64,000 nucleotides of DNA from Reticulitermes speratus (GCA_021186555.1 JAJKFL010000039.1:22706733-22770732), one strand, 5' to 3'. Shown: positions 11,904 to 27,000, counted from the stretch's first letter. A program made the numbers and translations. Notes: generated by a model not told the origin, from the letters alone.

Positions 11904-14900
11904 CTGAAATGCAGCACAGTATATTCATAATATGCAACAGTTTGACTTTTATCATACTCACTTAAAGTGTGAAGCAAGGATTGACCATTCAGAACAAACA
12001 AGCTGTACTAAAGCTGATCTGTGGTCTGAGATTTTTACCCAGAACTTCATGAATACAAAGCAAGAGTATTAACCACTTGACCATGATATTCAGTCAGTGT
12101 CAATAAATAAACTTCCAAATCAGTGACGTTCATTCTTCAACATTCTGCAGTTTAGCGTTTTACAGTTTTTTGTACAAATGTCAATTAATGTATAATTTAT
12201 TTTTCATTGCTGATATGAGAGGGTTGAAGGACTTTGCTAGGCACATTTCGACTTGTGAAGAAAATAGCTGTGAAGTAGGATGTTTCCAGATAGCCAGTAC
12301 TGTATAAATGCATGACTATTATTGTTTCTGGAATTAAAGATAAAATTTCAGAAAAGTTTTAATAAGTACCATACTTCCCGCCTCACAAGACACATTTTTG
12401 CCTGAAAAATGTTCCCAAAAAGCACACTGCTTTTTAGCACCAGAAGGTCAAAGGCTACTAAATTCAAAAAAATACCTTGTTGATTACAGGGTGTGTCCTA
12501 TCACTTGTAGCATCTTATGAGGTGGGAAATGTGATAATTGAACATACGAAATATTAGGCAAAATTGTGGGATGAGGGAATCATAAGCTGGTATGTTAATA
12601 TAAATACAAGCTAAAGACAGAGGCTGCTACAGTGTTGATGCCACCAAGCCCTCAATATGCAAAGGAACATTCATATTCCTACACCTCAGAAACAAAGCAG
12701 TCAACTGCATGCTCTGGCAGCCCTTACCCACAGATATTACCAACTGTTAACTGATTAGAAGACAGATGCACTTCTTTGGTTCTGATGCTGAAAGGAAAAT
12801 TTTCACAACATGCTAACTTAAAAGTAAGTGCAATAAATTAATTGTACATGCAGATATAAACTGTATATCAGACACGAAAATTACTCCTCGGTAACAAATG
12901 TACAGAAAACTCACAACACAAATACATGCTGACTTATTCATTATTTACTAAAAATGCCGCGGCAGGTAGAAAAACACAGGACAGACGAGTTGTATGTTTA
13001 ATCAGTTTTGCCTGAGGATGGGGACGGAGCTAGTCCCCGAAACGTTGTATTCAAACGAATTGACGCGGCTGTGCGCCCGAGAAGACTATGTTATAACAAG
13101 ATGTTAAGAATCACTGCTATTCCTGCCCATACATACTGTAACTTTTTTGTCAGAAGCCATTAAAATTCCATCAACAGAATTCACTGAATAGTCATACAGC
13201 AATATATAGGACTTCTTTATTGTAACATAAATTAATGAACACTGCAAGTCAGATTCATGGGCAAAAACTAAGGCCAAAGAGATTAGGCCTACTTATTGAT
13301 CTATTTCAAGGAGTTTTACATGAATGGACAGTGACTAAAGCTTCCATTGGTTATTCCAAGATCATGCACTAAGCCATTTAAATAAGGACAAAATGGGTTA
13401 AAAGTGATTAATATGCCGCAATATAATTCAATGAACAGTCAACAAACAACAGACAGACTAGGTGAACTACAACAGAATTATATGAAGTCAGGAAGGAAGA
13501 GAGAAAAACTGTAAGAGAAATGTATGAACAGTGCCAAAAACAAACAGCTGCTCCCTGTAAAACAATTCAATGAACAGCAGCTAGCATGGTCATAGTGAAC
13601 TATAACAGAATTCAACAGACAGTCAAAAACCCACATGAATATGCATAACTGAGGGAACAGTGAACAAACAACACATAAACATGCAAAATGGAAGGAACAC
13701 TGATCAGTGTGCACACCTGTAAACTATAATGAATACAATGAAGCAAGCAACGAAGGACATGCTAGACATCACACAGAGTTCAGTGAACAGTCACAAAAAA
13801 CAAAACATGTTGAGCAACCACCAAACACACCCAAACGTTCTGAATTATGCCACTATTTAAGTTATAATGTAGTGAATATACCAACAAGCAACACATAAGC
13901 ACAGTAACCATTACCAGCCAGAAACACAAAGACTTCCTGATATCTTCAAGTAACATACCACAGTAACTAAGGTGACTCCCTACCACCCTCCACCAGGTTA
14001 TTCTCCCGCGTTCGTGACCGCTTTACTGCAGGGACAAACCAATGGGTAAGCATTAGGCCAAACTCCCTCAGCCCCTATTACAAGGAACCAGGAGGTGGTG
14101 GGGGTAGGCAGGCAGGCGAGCCAACAGACATTTTCTGGAACCAATGGATGCTGTCAACTTAGGGCTCTGAATCCTAAATAACATGTATTTAGAACATGGG
14201 AAGGAATGTAAAGCAGAGACAAAAGATGGTATTCAAAATCAATTCACTCCCCAGACAATATACAATATGTTTAATGAAATACCAGGCAAATGTGATTATG
14301 AAACCCAAGCACATTAAACAGCATTGCTCAGTTACCTTTGGAACACTTCACCTCCACCTAAACCATACAAAGAAGTATCTATGTTCCTGAACAAATAAAT
14401 GCATAATAATGAAGCACCTCAAATTAAATACTTTTAACAAAATAATTAATTTTCACATTGACTATCACTTATAAAAGGATAGAAAAATGTTGTTTAATAT
14501 TATACAGAAAATTAACAATTTTGAAAGGCATGTCATAAACAGACTTTGTTAGATAGATGGGGATCACTTTAAATGGGATGCTGTTTAGCCACTTCTTAGT
14601 CTTGAATTTATAAATCTGCTGGTGTGGCCATGCTAAACAGTCAGGTCTTAACACCAAAGCATGGGTGTCTCTTCTGAAATGAGAGGACTAAAAAAAACAT
14701 CTGTTGGTAAAGGAGTTGTACAATGAAATTTTATTATAATGTAAACATAATGAAAATCTGTGGATGATTCAATGCAATCAAATTAAATTTAATACTTCCA
14801 CTTTGAATGCAAAGTCACCCTGTTAACATATTGTAACATCACAATATTGTAATAAGATATTATGAATAAGTGTTAAGAATGCAAAAAAGAAGAAGAGAAT

Positions 14901-15004
14901 AAATTGAGGAACAGAAGCTCTTGGCAGACAGAGATTGCTGGAGGCATGTGGCCTTAAGACACCACATGCATCTAATGGAAAACAAGAAGAAGAAGAAGAA
15001 GAAG

Positions 15005-15035
<31 letters not shown>

Positions 15036-18000
15036 TTACAATCATAGAGCAAAAAAGTGTTATCATGAGGCAGACACGCGTATAAAACATGTACATATTT
15101 ATAAAACATCTGTACTTTCTTTTTTCAGTTTTACCTGTACTTTCATTTCATTTTTAGTTTTGAGTTTAATTTTAAATGATAATGACTTGAGAGCAAATGA
15201 ATTCTGCACTATTTAATCAAAATGCAGTTTTGTAGCAGCACACCAAAGCTCTGTTACTTCCAATCAATGGTCAAGTTTATATGTAGGCTATATTATACAT
15301 CATTCGTTTTACAGGTGTACCACTCTAACGTGGCAGACATAAACATGGTGCCCATAGGACAAAAGTTGGTGATGCTGTAATCCTGGCTCACAAGCTTACT
15401 TTCAATAGCACACAACCCGCCACCAAATTTCAGCAGAAGTTTGAAATAAATCATCCTCACAAACATTTATGCTTTTTGGAACTCATAAAATGTACCAGTT
15501 ACACAAAGAATAATTTACAGACTATGGAATTGGAACGATTATTAATACTCTTGAATTCTGCTGCAGCACCATATCTGGAGACAGATTTCTCTTAAATTAG
15601 GATGAAAAGTATGAGTACACACTGGTTACACATCTCTGATTTGTATATATTCACACACATTTTATTTTCATTCTTAGGAACATCCGGTATTTACATGCCG
15701 CAATGAGAACTTTACTATGACAGAACATTAGGTCACACTAAAGCTGCTACATATCTGACAACTAACTTAAGCAGATGGCGCACCCTGAAAGATAATACAA
15801 CCAGCCACTGTGTACAAGTGCAACATGTACTTCATGTGCACAAAAGCTAGCTGCCACTTAAAAGCATAAAGTGAAATGCATAGTATTGGCCTTTCAAACC
15901 ACAAATCTTGCCGAGCTTAGCTTATTACACACCTTCTTCTTAGTAACAAACTCCATCAAAAATCTGATTAATTGTACAAGAGTTACACTTTTTTGTGCCA
16001 TTGCAACAGAAGCTACACTTATAAAAAATTAGACATGTAGGACAGAATACTTTTAAGCAGTTGTTCTGTATTTTAGTATTCAAGTGACATATTTAATAAC
16101 CAAACACTGTATTACACATTCTGTTGTTACATATTTAATACACCCCCCCCCCCCCAATACAATTAACTTTAATGTTTATTAAATATTTAAATACTCAGCT
16201 CAATGTATTCTTGGGGAATCTAATCTAGAGTCAGGCCATGCACAAGAGTACAGAGTGCATTCCTTTTACCAATCCTTCCCCCTTCCTTCCCCTCCACAGA
16301 ACTAAAACTCAATCATCCAGCAATGTCCTGGGTAGCAATAGCAACATCATCACAAAAATAACAATAACATGGTAGGAAATATTCTGCAAACCTAGCTTTT
16401 TAGCAGAAGCACTACATAAATTGTGTATAACACGAAGTAATGATTTTCAGAAAGAAAGATATACAAATTATTTTTTTAGTAATGGAAGAAAGTCATTTAT
16501 TCAATTTCAATGGTATGGCAGCACAATATTAGCCATACCAGGGAATTAATCGCTAATTTATATATAATTTCTGAGGGAAAACTCTTGGAAAGCGCTGCCA
16601 CTTTGATGGAAGAGTGGACCTAAGACTATAAAGTGGAACACTGTTTGCTTTCTTAAAAACTTCACTTGATAGTACCTTCAAAACTTTTTACCCTCTTAAA
16701 TATAGGAAGTAAGCAAAGCAACATGGCACTGAAGGCTGAACTTATTTAACTAAGTTCGTGACTTAAAATAGATCCCCTTTCTCAGCATCAACTGAGATAA
16801 TACAAGTGAGGCACAAATGAATACTTACAGGATTTTCGGTCAGCATGACGTGTACGTTTTCTCTCACGTGGGGTCGTACGGGTGGCTGGGGCTTTAGTTG
16901 CTGTCTTCACAAGACTCTCCAAAATCTCATCATCACCATCTGTAAGATTACCATTCACCATCTCCTCACGTGCGAGTGGACTCAGTACTGGGCGTCCTGT
17001 AAGAAATATGTAACACAGTTACTTTCCTCCACTGATATTAAAAGCAAAAGCAATTACAAGTATAACTCATCAACATATTTAATAATACTTGAATTAACTT
17101 CCAAGAAAAACAGCAGTGGTAAGACTGTACCCCCTCTATGATAATGTTGACATTTGCAAAAATTTAAAATGTCCAACAAATAAAAATTATCAATGGGTCC
17201 ATGTACTACTTTCAAACTACAACATACTAGCACTTTCATGTCACAAACAATATTTAAAATTTTCAATAATCTTCTTACATATGAAAGACACTGCTAGCCA
17301 CACAAGAAAAATACATCAGGTACTGTTCATGGATTGTGAAATGTGCATACCTGCTTTAAAGTAAAAGATGAAAGATAGTAAAACAAATAATACATAAAAT
17401 AAAAAATAAAATAATCCTTTGCCATGCAATTCCTTGTACCCAGATGCTGTAACACAAACACACTTTGTAGACTGTGTCTGCATGATGCAAAGTAGAGCAA
17501 AGAACAATCATATTACCATATTTTACTGTGTTAGACATGACATAGGTTGATTACACTGCTCCTCAAATATAAGGTAGGAATTAACACAAGAAGAATATCG
17601 AGTGAGTACACCGTTGCATATAATGTTGCTTTCAGAAAAACAAGACCTCATGCACAGGTTGAAAGATAGAACAGATCATTTTATTAGCAATTTGGAGCAA
17701 CCTAAGTAGATGAGTGCTTAACCAACCCAGGTCCTTACGCTGTCGCCGCCAGGGCAAAGTGCCATGGATGCTCTCTGCATCAGACAGGTCACTGCCTAAC
17801 AGCTGCCTCAGCTCTGCGTCAGCTCGGTCTTCTTTTGTGCGAAATTTTCCTACCTGCAATGTTAAATACAGAAAATAACCAATAATGATGTTACTACAGA
17901 ACCCACTTATAGCTGCACAGCAATTAATGATGCCATCTGCTCTGCAGTAATCAGGCCTGCCAGGGGAGCACCAAAGGGAGGGAAGAAGGGCTGCTGGGCT

Positions 18001-21000
18001 GCACCATCCCACCCCTCCAAATTAGGAAGATCAGGCCTTGTGATTTAGATTGGGTGCATCATGGAACATGTAATTATATTTATATGTAAATAAATCCAGT
18101 TGCAAGCAATGTTATGTTATAGATATATCTATGATATGATTTTTACAACACAGTTTTTAAAATCAACCATAAGTTATATATAGAATCAGGTTCAGCCCCC
18201 CCCCATTCCCCAATTACAAATTCTGGGTGGGCATGTGAGCACTACATTAATGCAGGACTGCATGCTGTACAGCAGATGACATCAACTGTTGCACAGTGAT
18301 CATTGACAATGTCTGTTCTACAGTACTCGGAAGGTCCACATTAAACAAAACTCTCTGTACCAATACACCTAGGCAATTTTATGCCTTCCTATTTGGACCA
18401 CTCAACCAATTAATGCATATTCTTTAAACTAACACAATGTGCAATATGTCTGGCAGATATCCTTCAGATTATGAGTACCTGACTTGCAACATCACTAACA
18501 GTGTGTCCTTCTACATGGTTACAGTCCTGCCCTACCAGCTGCCATAATGCACAGAAAGGTCAATCAACTTTAACTTTGCCCCTGTTTAATGCACTGAGGA
18601 ATGGTTTTGTTTGTTATAATTTCTAACAAGTTAGCCTTCTGCAAATAACTAATGACTTGTTATTACAAAATAAATAAATTAAAATATTCAAAACATGACA
18701 TGTTGAAGAATTAAATATCATGTTTGTTCCACCATCCACTGTGGGAGATATAATTGCAAGTAACTGCCTTCCTGCCAACAATGCACTAGTATAAAATGCT
18801 AGTATGATATTATAATTGTGTATTATTGTTCTTCTTTTTCTTCCTCAGATATTTCCTCCTATGTCATCTCAAAACCAAGCCTCATCATTCATGTCTATAG
18901 TCTTTGAGTTCCTCCTCCTCAGTTTCTTGCATGTTCTTCCTTCTTTTCCTGACATCTTTCAGGTTTTTTACATTTTGATATCAGTGTTTCTTCTACGCAT
19001 CTTCCTTTCAGTTTCATACTCAAAACCTTCCAAGGGATCGAACTTTATCCATTCCTAAAATGTGTGTATTGATTTATTGGGCTGCAAAATCATCTTAAAA
19101 TGTTTTGAGCTTACACATTTGTGCAATTTTCACTACTCACAAGCTTTAAAAAGAAATACATTTCATGCAATTAAGTCTAGATGGTGAAAATGTACCTCAG
19201 TAATCATCTTGCCACGCGTCTTATTACGTTCGCGATGGTTTGCCTTCTTCTCCAACTGCTGCAATACACGCTCTCGTGTTGTGCGGTACTCCAGTGAGAA
19301 CTCTGACACAATGCGACAGAATTCATTTGGCTTTGTATCTGCCACACGATGCAATGGGATTCCCAGCCAGAGCAGAAACTTGTGAAACCTGTACACATCC
19401 ACCAGATTCATCCAAACTGACATATTCACATCACAGAACATGAATGTATGCCAATTTAGAGAACACATGTTATTTATGTGCATTATTCATAATTTTCTAT
19501 ACACATTAGCTTCAATGCTAATTTATTAAAGAAACAAATCTTGTATTTAATTAAATATAACCACATCAAAAAGTTATTCATAGAAAAGCTGAAGCCCCTA
19601 ATAAAGTTTTCAATTTGTAAAGTGAGTTTCTATTTTGAAGTGCTTTCTCAAGAAAAATTGGGAAGTCTGATTTCACCTTTATATAAGCTAGAGACTATAA
19701 AGAACTGATGGAATCAAAATCAAATTCTGACCATGTTTAATATAGGTCCTCCATGCATCAAAATCTGTGAAGTAGTTTCAATGACAAATCTTGTGGTTGA
19801 ATGGAAAGATATAACCTTGCCATTATGCAGCAGTTAAGTTTATTCAATCCTTAGTTATCCGAAAGTTAAATTTTAACAGTGGACTCACCTATTCATCACT
19901 CGGTGATGAACAATGCTCAGCACAATAATTCTCTCAGCACAGTCCGCTAGAAAATCTGACATTCTGTAACATTACCAGTGGACAACTTAACATAAGGAAA
20001 ACGTAATTAGTACTGTAAAAGTCAGCTAGGCATGAGCCCAAGATCCCCACTACAGATCTCATATATGACAAAATATTTTACAAATTTGGGAGGCTTCCTC
20101 GGCTTATTAAGAACTCAGTTTCATGGAATTACACAATTAATGATGGCCGTTTAGTACTGTTAGGAAAATCAAGGCAGTTATAATGGACCAGAAATGTAGC
20201 CATGATAGTATAGACAAGAACTGTACAAAGAACACAAAGAACTTCAGTAGGGAAAACTCTATGAAAGTGGACACTTGGAAGACTGAGGAGGTGGACGGAC
20301 AACATTAAGAAGCATCTTACGAAAAGAGGTTATGAGGATATGAAGTGCATGGAACTGGATCAGGGTCATGTCTGATGGCAAACTTTAATATTAGACATAT
20401 TGTCTAGCCTTAAGCTTTAGTCAGATAATACTCTCTCATTCCCCAACAAATAGTTGATGTACAAACTTGGCTTTCATGGTAGAGCCATCATGTTTAGCAA
20501 TGACTTTAAGATGGTCCCACGATGCTTTGCACTCTTGCTCCATCTTGAGAATGTTGGCAGAAAGTTCATCGAAGTCCACCTTGGATGCGCGAGTCACAGC
20601 TCCAATCTCTGAATACAGATCAGATGAATCAGGAAACTTCTCCATTACCATGTGGCATAAATGATGCAGAAGAGAGTGCTTGTGTACAGTATCCTTGACT
20701 TCTGGAACTTTAGCCAAATACTCAATCTGGAACCCCTTAACCTGCAAATGAAACAATTTGAAGTCTGTTGGTACACTTCTTAGGAAAATGAATAACATAA
20801 CTGTGACTAAATTCTAAAAGGTTCTGATGATGGTTTGTAGCATTGAGAACTAATGGGTTTCTGGACTGTGTTCATCATCCGGAAATCTAAAATAACTAGA
20901 TAGCACGATGTTTCAGAAACTGGATCTGCTTCCATCCTCAGGTGAAGGGGGAGGGAGACACCTACTCTGTTGGGTCCCTTAGATAGAGTTAACCTCAATC

Positions 21001-24000
21001 ACTGGACAACCTAAGCCGGTTAAACCACAGCTATATGAGTACCTGAGACTTGATCCCCCACATAATTTCCACCCCATACTATGCAGGGGTTCTTCATGGA
21101 GTTGGTTTGATGCACAGAATGTTACCTCCTATTCTATCTTGGTTCCACGTCTGTTCTTGCATATGACAATTCTTTTATTGATTATTGATCTGTTATCTTC
21201 CTCTGACATATCCTGGTCTCAGGTATTCATATAGCTGTGGTTTAACTGGCTTAGGTTGTCCAGTGATTGAGGATAGAAAGTCCAGAAACCCATTAGTTCT
21301 CAATAACTGTGACTGTAAAAACCTTTTATTAAAAAATGAATTTTCCTAGTGAATTTGAGTGCTCAACAGCTGAGCCAAAGAAAGAGTGGAGTAACTGACA
21401 TTTCATAAAATGGCTCTTATGTAACAAGGAGTGGCATGGTATGCTCTTTTATGCAGTTATAATGGTACTTATATCACAGCTTCCTGGACAGTTTCAGCTG
21501 ATAAGGTTATATAGTGTAAAAGCATAATATAATCATTATAGCTCAGTAGCCAAAGATTTGGAAAGGAATGGCAGTGGCATATTTCATGGTATTATCCCAA
21601 AATATGCCTGGAGGTACTGATAAAAAATGTAAAAGTCATTAGCCAGAATAGCTGGTAAACCAGTCTGTACCCCTTGAACACAAAGCCTAACAATGACAGC
21701 ATCACATATATACCAGCCTGACTGGACTTATAATTCTGTGTAAAATTTAAAAGCATTATTTTAATAAAAAAAATTCATGTGTATACTTTTACTTTGATCA
21801 ATTTACAAAATACAAATCAGCTAAACTTTTGTTATTCAGAAGCTGCTTGCTATGTACCTATCACAAAACTATGCAATCTTAATCCCTTCATCCATATACA
21901 TTGCGAATCAAAATGGCACCCACAATATCAGTATATCACAATATCTCTTATTGCTCACAAAGGGAAAACTTCAGTTTCAATGTATACAGCAGCTATAATT
22001 TTGATGTTCACAGTAAGAAAATCTCTTACGATGGAAAGATATGAAATGTGCTGCCACCTGTGCAAGGTATGGGAAAGTTAAGGTTATAATAAATAAAACT
22101 TTAGTCCTGATTTATATACATGACATGTGATAAGGTTAAGTACTGCACTACTGTCTTAATTATTAAAAGCAATTATTACAACCCACCTCATTGCCATTTA
22201 GGAAGATTCCTATTGACAGCAATGTACTGAGGATCCCATGGAATGTCTTGTTCATTTTCAGGGTCTCCATTCCCTGCTTCAGATCCATTAACGGTTCTGC
22301 TATTTCCTAAATAAAACAAAGAACAAAAACCATATAAATGAGTTAAATATGACCTAACATAATGTCAGAGCCCGAGCACAATCTTATGGTACTGTGCAGG
22401 GGGGGTGGGGGGAATGGTGCAGCCACCCCGAGCAGCAGCATTCAAGCAGCGGCAAAACAAATATTTTAAATGAAAAAAAATTGATTTTCTGTGCTCAACA
22501 AAATTTAAGTTATTGAGCCAAATAAAAGAAAATTCAATAACAATTGTGACTTTTGTATAGTTCATAATTTCTCTTAAGGGCAGCCATTGTAATTACTCAA
22601 CTTGGGCACCCAACAACCTGACTATGCCACTGCAAAGAACTCATTTCAGTTGTTCTACTTGGTTTTGACTGCAGTAGGTATCAGAGGTGTGTCAGTTTAG
22701 TGTGTTAGAATGCAAATCATACTGCGCTGTCTGATATCAACAGAAAAAAAACGCATTGCTCTTCACAGAATGCTTGTAATATACCACGGCACTGCTTTAA
22801 GATAGGAAACCACAGAGTTATCCATAGTTAAGGATGCAAAATAGCATACAGTGTATGGAAGTGCATGTCAGAAGAAGCGTTAAAAGGAATGAAAACAATG
22901 TACTGATGTAAGAACACAAGCCCATGCTTTATAAAAAGAGATGACTCTGCTGCTGGCATATTAGCTCCCTAAATCCATATGCTGTGACTCAACGCTGTAA
23001 GCAAGCTGCCTGTGCACACAGATCACGAAAGATTCTAAAAGTCATCTACATTTATTAAAAGTGGCATTTCCTCAAAATAGAGAGGCTCCACAAAATAATT
23101 TAATTAATTTGAAAACACAACTACTATACCAACAACATAACCAGTTTCATGTTTTTATCATGGCAACTTCAGGTGCTGTTGAAACACAATATGTCAATAT
23201 GCCCTATGTACATGACCTTATGTAAGTTCAAGCAGAATCAACATGTTTAAAAGTTTGACAGAGCAATGGTGCGAAAGGACTGTATTTACTGGCATTATAA
23301 CTCAGGAATGTGTAATGAAACTGAGTATTTCTATGGCTTCTAAAACTACATACTACATAATACATAGTTTGCCTCACAAAAAAATAACATAACCACTACA
23401 TGGAATACACCAAAGAGAAAGAAAATGAATGCCGGTCTTAACAACCAGGCTCTTCAACATCCTTACTAATTTATGATGTGATATGAATTAATCTTCTCCT
23501 TATTTCTAAATATGTTAAGATTTAATTATGCAAAGAGAGACACATATGCATAGGTTACAACCTTTTCACTGCATTATACTTTATAGACAAACTATTAAGA
23601 ATAGAACAGATGCCTGATTATGCCCTACTTTTTCACTGTTCTCGAAGTCAAGTTTGAAAGCCCACAGTTTGAGGCGAGCAGGAAGTTCAGTAATGGAGGC
23701 CAGAGTGAGCAGGAACTGTTCAGCACTTCCAAGTGGCATGTCAGGATTTGCTACTTGGGCCTCCTGGATCTTTGACCTTTCCTCTTCTGTTGGCAGCATT
23801 GTCAACAGCTTCTGCTCAAATAAAAACAATGTATCAGTATAACATTTGTGACACCAGTACCCTAAGCACCTTTCTCTGTGTGCTTATCCAATTCTTAGTT
23901 TGTCAAAAGCAAGTTGCGCAATTTTCTCCATCACGCCCCTCTAGGTTTGAAAGTAAATATATTACTGACTTTCTCTACATTTTGCACAACAAATCTCTTC

Positions 24001-27000
24001 CCCCCCCCCCCCAATATTCTAACTTCATGTAGCAGAGACTTTATTGAAAAGCTCGTAGCTGCTAACCTAACCAAGAAATTCCCTTCCATAGAGTTCTGAC
24101 AAAGAACATTTAGGACCATTCAGTTTCTGAGTTTTTAAGCAGTCCAAGAAAAAAAATGCCTTCTTTTTTGACTGATAGACCCTTAAGATGAAGGCACTGT
24201 GGCCCTTTGAAGTATCATGAACTACATGTTCAATAATGCAGTACATCCCAGAGGCCTTGAATCTTCAGTAACACTGCTGTGAGAACCTCAAGTCGCGTAT
24301 ACCTACCTCTATTCCTTCCCGATTCATGATGGTAGCATCCATCTTGAGGATTGCAGTCTTGATAGAACGTGGTGGTGGCAACTTTGTCATACCAATATTG
24401 ATGGCATTTGAGCGCTTGTGGTCCAGCACAATAATCTCCTTGTTCTTATTCATTTCTTGTTGTTTCTGATAGCAACACAATGCCACAAATTAACTTTTCC
24501 AAGCAACAATGACAAGATTTCACCAATCAGGAGGAGGTATGCAAAACTGTTACAATCTCAGCTTTCTCTTGGATACACTTCCACTTTTCTTCAGACCAGA
24601 CTTACAATATAGATTTTTATGGAATATTAAAGAAAATATAATTTGTGATCCATGTCCAATCACCATGCTGCAAAGTGATGTGAGGTCATGGACAGCCTAA
24701 GGAACTCTTGCATTCAGAAGTAGGTTAAAATGTGTGGTCATTTTCATGCTCTAAACACATTTACCCTCATAAGAAGCCCCTTCCAGTACCCAGTCATAAG
24801 AGATTACTTGGAGCTTAGGGAAGTACTGGATGTTGTGGTAAAAAAGAAATGCCCACCTTTTGTGTAGTCAGTCACTACTGGCTGAATGAACATGGCTCAC
24901 AAAACATATGCATGTGTTCGTGTATATATATATATATATATATATATATGGAAGTGACTGAAATTTCAACAAATCAGTTATGTGATATTATTTTCATTTA
25001 ATTCATGTTTCTACGTTTTGATTACCTGCTCCTGAATTGGATGTCAATATAATTTACAGTGTTTTGTGTACTGCATGTAGGCTGATTAAGCATTAATATT
25101 TTATGAAATTATCTTGTTATTCATGACCTTTCCCAGTATTCTTAAAACCTTCCTCTTAAAGCAATACCTCCCACTATGGCTAGAGAATGGCAGAATGTCT
25201 GATTATATTTCTATAATGTGAACCTATGAACCATCTGCCTAGACCAAGATTTAGTTCTCATTTGGTTTATATGAAATCAAACAAATGTGAATTTATGCTA
25301 CAGTTCTTAGTCTCTTAATAACCCTTTCTCAAAATGTGACTATTATTAACCCTTTAAACGCCTGCCTTGATGCATATATGGACGTTTAATTCTTCATATG
25401 CTTCCTGGTTTTGTGCACCACACAGTTGTGAATGCTTTTAAGGGTACCACAAAAAAACCCCTCCATCCTGGACAGTAATTGAAATTTAAGCCCTAAGCAT
25501 CATTGAAAGGTTAAATAGTCCTTGCTAATTTATAATCATGGGACAATCAACTGAAAAATTCTTTTATTGAAACAGAACACAATACAGTTCCACAGTGAGT
25601 TAAAAAGATTATGAACTCAATGATACTAGGCATAAATATTTTTCTATACAGATGTGTTGTAAAATCATGTTACCCAACTGTGATCACCTTTCACTCAGTG
25701 ACATCTGTATAGGTATCTACTCACATTAATTATTTTTAAAATGTCTTTGCTTATGTTATGATTTCTACATTCTAAGTATAAAAGAATCGCCCACAATTCT
25801 TTAAATTTTAATTCTGAACAGAAGAAAATCTAATAATTTTCATCTGTAGCATTCTGTCAACATTATATAAACTTTTTCTTACTAATAAGTTAAGTACTTG
25901 TTATTAATAAGCTAAGAAACACATATAGCAATGTTATTTCATTGCATTAATAGGTAAATGACTAATGGAAATTAACACAGATGACATGTTCAATAAAATC
26001 GCATTGGGCTGACAATCATGACCGGTGGTTTAAGTAAACCACTATGTCGGAAACCAACTCAGTCTCCATCATCAGGGTTCTGATAGGACTCTACAACCAG
26101 GTTTCTAAAATTATACACCCACTTGCATGAGCTCTGGCCTTGTTCAGGTACATACTTTGAAAAGTCTGGGTAAGGAAATGTATCAGCACCTTGATGAAGG
26201 AGACAGAGTCCGTCTCTGAAATGCTGGTTTACTGGAAACACCTGATGCATCACTCAGCCCAAGAATATTTTATCGAACCAGGTCACTATAAAAGCTTCAA
26301 GACATGTAACAGTTAATATGGATGCAGAAACATATTGAAGAATGAAGCCTTCTGTACTGGATGGTTCAATCGAGCCTTTCAGTACAAAAGTGTCATTCCT
26401 CTATCTTACATCCAATTGAGAAACAAACCCCCTGCACCAAATCCCCAGCACTTACCTCCTAGAGGACCAGCATGCCATTCATTGACGATGACCATTCAAA
26501 GGGTGGGGGAAGAAATATACAATTATTAATAAGCGCCAAAGTAAGTAGTACCAAAAGCCTGTTGGATTTTACAGGACACCAAAAATATAGTACACAGTAC
26601 AGGAGTGAGTCACAGAGCCAAGGACCTGCAGAGCAACAGACAGCCCAGACAAGTGCTGCACAACTCATGCAGTACAACACACAGCTGCTGAGAGATGTGT
26701 TTGAATTACACAGTGTTTTGAGAGCCTTTATGGATGATCTAAAGTGATATCCCACACTTTTCTGACTGCTTGGTAAATGCAGCCACCCTTTCATTATTAA
26801 AATCACATATGTCAGAGCTGAGAATAATGGCAGAAATCAAATCCATCCCATGAAATGATAAATTATTTTCATCTTATATTCATGTAGTCGAACTTTTAAA
26901 TTTTTTTATGTATGACAGATGTTTTTTTTTCTATAATTTTGTGTCATTTTAGTTATGTAGTGAATGAAACAAATGACTGACTCTTGCATTATTTAATAAC

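Larger units (their letters stand above)
11904..16828 (-). other. Last formin intron (4.9 kb)
   Basis: It separates the DAD exon from the terminal exon. It contains degenerate tandem repeats (13.4-13.9 kb), a GAA/CAA microsatellite and a SINE-head relic. No further exon could be placed. Confidence 0.8.

Noticed and set aside
14935..15216. Plus-strand frame with Glu and Gln runs, and minus-strand Leu/Phe runs
   Set aside because: Both are produced by the GAA/CAA microsatellite; there is no conserved sequence around it.
17632..17738. Extension of the post-FH2 exon past 17739
   Set aside because: A good GTAAGG donor lies at 17733-17738, and only that exit puts the DAD exon in frame.
26000..26060. 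Extra FH2 exon within the 8.3-kb intron
   Set aside because: FH2 is already continuous between AKDLITK and KQQEMNK; no formin-like peptide was found in any frame there.
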